A DNA stretch of 64,000 bases from contig JAANYP010002012.1 of the NCBI GenBank assembly GCA_020465985.1, positions 248,001 through 312,000 of the forward strand, read 5' to 3'. The notes below the pieces were generated by a model. It was not told where the DNA came from. It saw nothing but the letters and a program-made list of their open reading frames with translations, and searched no databases. Positions 61,221 to 64,000 of this stretch are shown in pieces (within the stretch, counting starts at the first letter, position 1; every line of letters begins with the position of its first letter). Made by a program: the position numbers and the translations under genes. The stretch comes from Centrapalus pauciflorus. Taxonomy: Eukaryota; Streptophyta; Magnoliopsida; Asterales; Asteraceae.

Positions 61221-64000
61221 TCACACAACCTTGGGTACCCACCTCAATATGGGTCCCTTTTTGTTAGGATTTCCAGATTTATATGGTACGTGTACAGATT
61301 TAGAAACCCAACTAGCATTTTTGTGTGGTCCAGATGCATAACCCTTTGGAATCCATTGAAGATTGGATTTATTGGGTTTTGGAACCTTAGGCGCTGAAAT
61401 TGCCTTCGGTTTTTGTCTTGTTGAGGCCTTTTTGACCGTTGCTTTGGTTTTGGGCCTTGGCAACGGACATGTCTCAACTTTGTTTGTGGCCGATGATGCA
61501 CTATTTTTAGTTTTCTTTTTCCGAATACGTTTAACAGGATAAGGCACAAAAGCATTCATTTCAGGAACCTGTCGTCTATATTTAGTTGGACATAGATTAA
61601 ACAAATCCTTGAAAGAGTACTTTAACGGAATAGTAGAATTCGGTACATCATTACAAACATTGTCACATGCTTTGTTACACAAATTGTCTTTAGAGATTAC
61701 AGATATCCTATCTCTAGTAACAAAATCACTTGGCATTAAAGCCTTCTTCACAAAAAAACTTGTAAAATCCTGCATGGTGGTTTTTGGGACTCTCCTTATA
61801 TGATCTGTAGGAACAAAACGATTAGAGTCAGTAAGCATGGAAGATTTAGACTTGACAGACTTTTCTTTTTGGAGGTGAGTGGGTTTCTTAAAAGACTTGG
61901 ATTTTATCTGAGTCTTTTTAGAAACCTCATTCTTGAAAGCATTTGAGCACTCACCTTTGACAAAGATAGAAAAAGTTTCAGCTGTAGCCTTACCTTTATC
62001 TGATGACATACATGGAATTTTTAGAGAATGAGAAAGTGTTTGTTGTTTTGAAAGATCTTTCAATCGTTGTGAAACTATTTCAAAATTTTCTCTGTAGACA
62101 GTGACTTCCACAGTTTGTTGAAAAGATTGATTTATCAATTCTTCTTCTCTCTTAAGAAGAGCATCTTGAAGATCAAGTGCTTTCTCTTGAGACGACTTCA
62201 ATTCCTTTTCTAAAACAATGATTTGTTGTTGAAGAACTTTTGCAGGAATATAAAGTTGAGGATTTGATTTTTCAGTTTCAGTGTTCAATTCAGTTTCTGA
62301 ATAAGTTGACGAGAGATCTTCCTCTAAAGTGGGTACTCTAGAAGAATAACTCTCGTTAAGTTCTTCATAATGGAAATAAATTTCTTTATCTTTACGCGCA
62401 ACACGTTTCTCATTTTCTTGGTTTAAAACTTCTTTTGATGACTCAAAAAAGAAAGATTTAATACCGGCTCCCATATAATTCATGTCATAAAATACAGGTA
62501 AGACATTTTGTGCTTTTTCCAAATATATAGGATTTTTAAAACCAATTCCCTGTTTAGAATGGTAAAACCTAGTTTCTTTGGGCTGATTTAAATGGATAGT
62601 TTGTTCTGTTTGACCCCTTTTCAAAAATGCATCGTCAAGGGTCTTTATTCTTGCGTACAAATTTATCCTTTCTTCTTCAATCATTTTGTATTTTTCTAAA
62701 CTGTCTATATTTTCCATATTTACCACATCTAATTGTTTTGTAAGAACAGAAATTTCTTCTTTTAACGAGAGTTTTTCTTTTGAAAGCGTTTCCATGCAAG
62801 ATTCAAGGTCTATATTCCTATCCTGAACATCTACTTTTTCTATCAACATCTGTTTTATAACATTATGATTAGTTAACCATTTTGCATGATATAATTCAGA
62901 TGATTCTTTCAGAATATGAGCTTGATGTTCAGCCTGTACACACTTTGCAGTTTCAGCTTTTAATCTATCTTGTAGATCAAGTATTTGTGTGTGTAGTGTA
63001 CATTCATTATCTACAAATAATTTATTTACATGTGCAGGAATGTAATAGGAATATACCTCACTGGACTCTGAACCGGATGTGGAGCATTCGGGATCGTCGG
63101 TTGTAGTCATCAGACATGCTGGTGGATGTTTCATTGTCTCCCCCTCAGCAGCAGTGTCTGAATTTGCATCAGTGACATCAGTACAAATCTCCAACCCCTG
63201 ACGATCAACCATATAGCAATTCTTGCCCTTTTCATCCTCGTCGTCTGAATCTTCAGCATCCCAGTAGTCCTCCTGGGCGACGAGGGCCAACGCATCCGTT
63301 CTCTTCTTTGCAGCCTCGAGCTTTCTTTCGTAATACGCAACGTCTCTCTCAAAATTGTTCTTGCATTCCCTAGCAAAGTGGCCCGGTTTGCCACATTTGT
63401 AGCAGAGACGTTCATCAGTGGCCTTTGGCTCGTCTGCTCTTGGCTTCTCCTCTCTTCTTTCCGCCGGCCTTTTGTCGGCCCGGCGGTGCTCACGGCTATC
63501 ATCACGCCTTCTGTCCCGGCGGTCATCCCGACGATCATCCCTTCGATCGTCCCGCCTGTCTTCTCTCCTGTCATCTCTCCTGTCATCTCGCCTTTCGTCA
63601 CGCCTTTCATAACGGCGATCATCGCGATAGTCGCGTCTGTCATCATACCGGCGATCATCCCTGTCATCCCTGCGGTAGTCATCTCTGCGATAGTCATCGC
63701 GGCGGTCATCCCTCCTGTCATCTGAGTACCTCCGAGGACCAGTGTCATATCGGAGTTGGTTGTTGGTCTTGTTGGAGAACCGTCGTTGTTGGAGACGGTT
63801 GGTCCACAAGGCAATCTGTTCTTTGATCGTGGCTTCCTCCTCATCATAGACCTCACGTGGAGGGGAAGCATACCTGTACTGAGATGATGAAGAACTAGGA
63901 GCAAAAGATGGTGTCGGAATCTGCGTGTTGGTGATCAAGGCTAGGGAATCATTTGGTTTCAACCCTGTGTTGGCTGATAGCAGTAGAGAGGCCAATTGAT
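61221..64000 (-). CDS. Copia gag, C-terminal part (runs off the window)
   Basis: The frame is open to the window edge, so the start and capsid domain are not seen. A stretch of alternating R and D (about 63490-63720, 'DDRRDDRRDDYRRDD' type) is followed by a CCHC knuckle CYKCGKPGHFAREC (about 63364-63405). An acidic segment and long coiled-coil-like regions follow, then a basic K/P-rich C-terminus ending LRWVPKVV. Plant Copia gags usually have one or two knuckles; only one is seen here. Confidence 0.88.
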   Translation of the reverse strand, partial: QLASLLLSANTGLKPNDSLALITNTQIPTPSFAPSSSSSQYRYASPPREVYDEEEATIKEQIALWTNRLQQRRFSNKTNNQLRYDTGPRRYSDDRRDDRRDDYRRDDYRRDDRDDRRYDDRRDYRDDRRYERRDERRDDRRDDRREDRRDDRRDDRRDDRRDRRRDDSREHRRADKRPAERREEKPRADEPKATDERLCYKCGKPGHFARECKNNFERDVAYYERKLEAAKKRTDALALVAQEDYWDAEDSDDEDEKGKNCYMVDRQGLEICTDVTDANSDTAAEGETMKHPPACLMTTTDDPECSTSGSESSEVYSYYIPAHVNKLFVDNECTLHTQILDLQDRLKAETAKCVQAEHQAHILKESSELYHAKWLTNHNVIKQMLIEKVDVQDRNIDLESCMETLSKEKLSLKEEISVLTKQLDVVNMENIDSLEKYKMIEEERINLYARIKTLDDAFLKRGQTEQTIHLNQPKETRFYHSKQGIGFKNPIYLEKAQNVLPVFYDMNYMGAGIKSFFFESSKEVLNQENEKRVARKDKEIYFHYEELNESYSSRVPTLEEDLSSTYSETELNTETEKSNPQLYIPAKVLQQQIIVLEKELKSSQEKALDLQDALLKREEELINQSFQQTVEVTVYRENFEIVSQRLKDLSKQQTLSHSLKIPCMSSDKGKATAETFSIFVKGECSNAFKNEVSKKTQIKSKSFKKPTHLQKEKSVKSKSSMLTDSNRFVPTDHIRRVPKTTMQDFTSFFVKKALMPSDFVTRDRISVISKDNLCNKACDNVCNDVPNSTIPLKYSFKDLFNLCPTKYRRQVPEMNAFVPYPVKRIRKKKTKNSASSATNKVETCPLPRPKTKATVKKASTRQKPKAISAPKVPKPNKSNLQWIPKGYASGPHKNASWVSKSVHVPYKSGNPNKKGPILRWVPKVV

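Larger units (their letters stand above)
51764..64000 (-). mobile_element. Well-preserved Sirevirus-like Copia with additional ORF (5' end outside window)
   Basis: On the minus strand, from right to left: gag (to 61221), gap with splice-acceptor-like end, pol (60992-57588), a 2-kb non-coding region with promoter-like sequence and motif array, additional ORF (55569-52303), polypurine tract and 3' LTR. It is inserted in the RNase H of the + strand Copia. The 5' LTR and the start of gag lie beyond 64000. Gag, pol and an extra 3' ORF in this order is the Sirevirus (SIRE/Maximus) layout. Confidence 0.9.

Noticed and set aside
63131..63904. Overlapping ORFs (257 and 133 codons) in other frames of the gag RD tract
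   Set aside because: They are shadows of the repetitive RD-coding DNA; the true frame contains the CCHC knuckle.

Overview
This is plant nuclear DNA, probably from a eudicot. It has no intact cellular gene and no recognisable tRNA or rRNA gene. Almost every base belongs to nested transposable elements, and non-coding parts are very AT-rich. The species cannot be named from the sequence.

Region 1 (1-28770). A decayed FAR1/FHY3-like gene on the + strand is split by a CACTA (En/Spm) element that runs from 2995 to 27883, with 3-bp target duplications (TAC). The right end of this CACTA plus about 0.4 kb of FAR1-like flank is present three times in tandem. Copy 2 was split by a nearly intact Ty3/Gypsy chromovirus (8728-18584, minus strand, TSD ATACA, LTRs about 99.5% identical by eye). 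The FAR1 segment between copies 2 and 3 was split by a Sirevirus-like Copia element (19126-26241, minus strand, TSD GTAAT, LTRs about 98% identical) that has lost reverse transcriptase. A solo LTR of the same Copia family lies at 821-1479.

Region 2 (28771-41250). DNA transposons lie here: CACTA inside CACTA (29388-32305 inside about 29190-32789), a 791-bp hAT-like element with an 8-bp TSD (32932-33722), and a MITE (40808-41247). A Ulp1-protease-like pseudogene is split by a very young LTR element without ORFs (LARD, 34634-40712), which contains a 124-bp tandem array.

Region 3 (41258-64000). A Copia RT-RNase H fragment is split by a 2.4-kb Gypsy solo LTR. Next comes a degraded + strand Sirevirus-like Copia (about 44735-51763), cut in its RNase H by a second, well-preserved Sirevirus-like Copia on the minus strand (51764 to beyond the window end). 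That last element has gag, a full-length pol and a long additional 3' ORF.

The main unusual observations concern how the retroelements may be expressed. The Gypsy polyprotein is interrupted by a phase-correct 91-bp GT-AG intron. The additional ORF of the last Copia seems to have its own TATA box, 5' UTR and 1.1-kb UTR intron. Three Copia elements carry a splice-acceptor-like sequence at the gag/pol boundary. Several unrelated elements carry arrays of GAATTC- or TTCGA-centred motifs in their non-coding parts.
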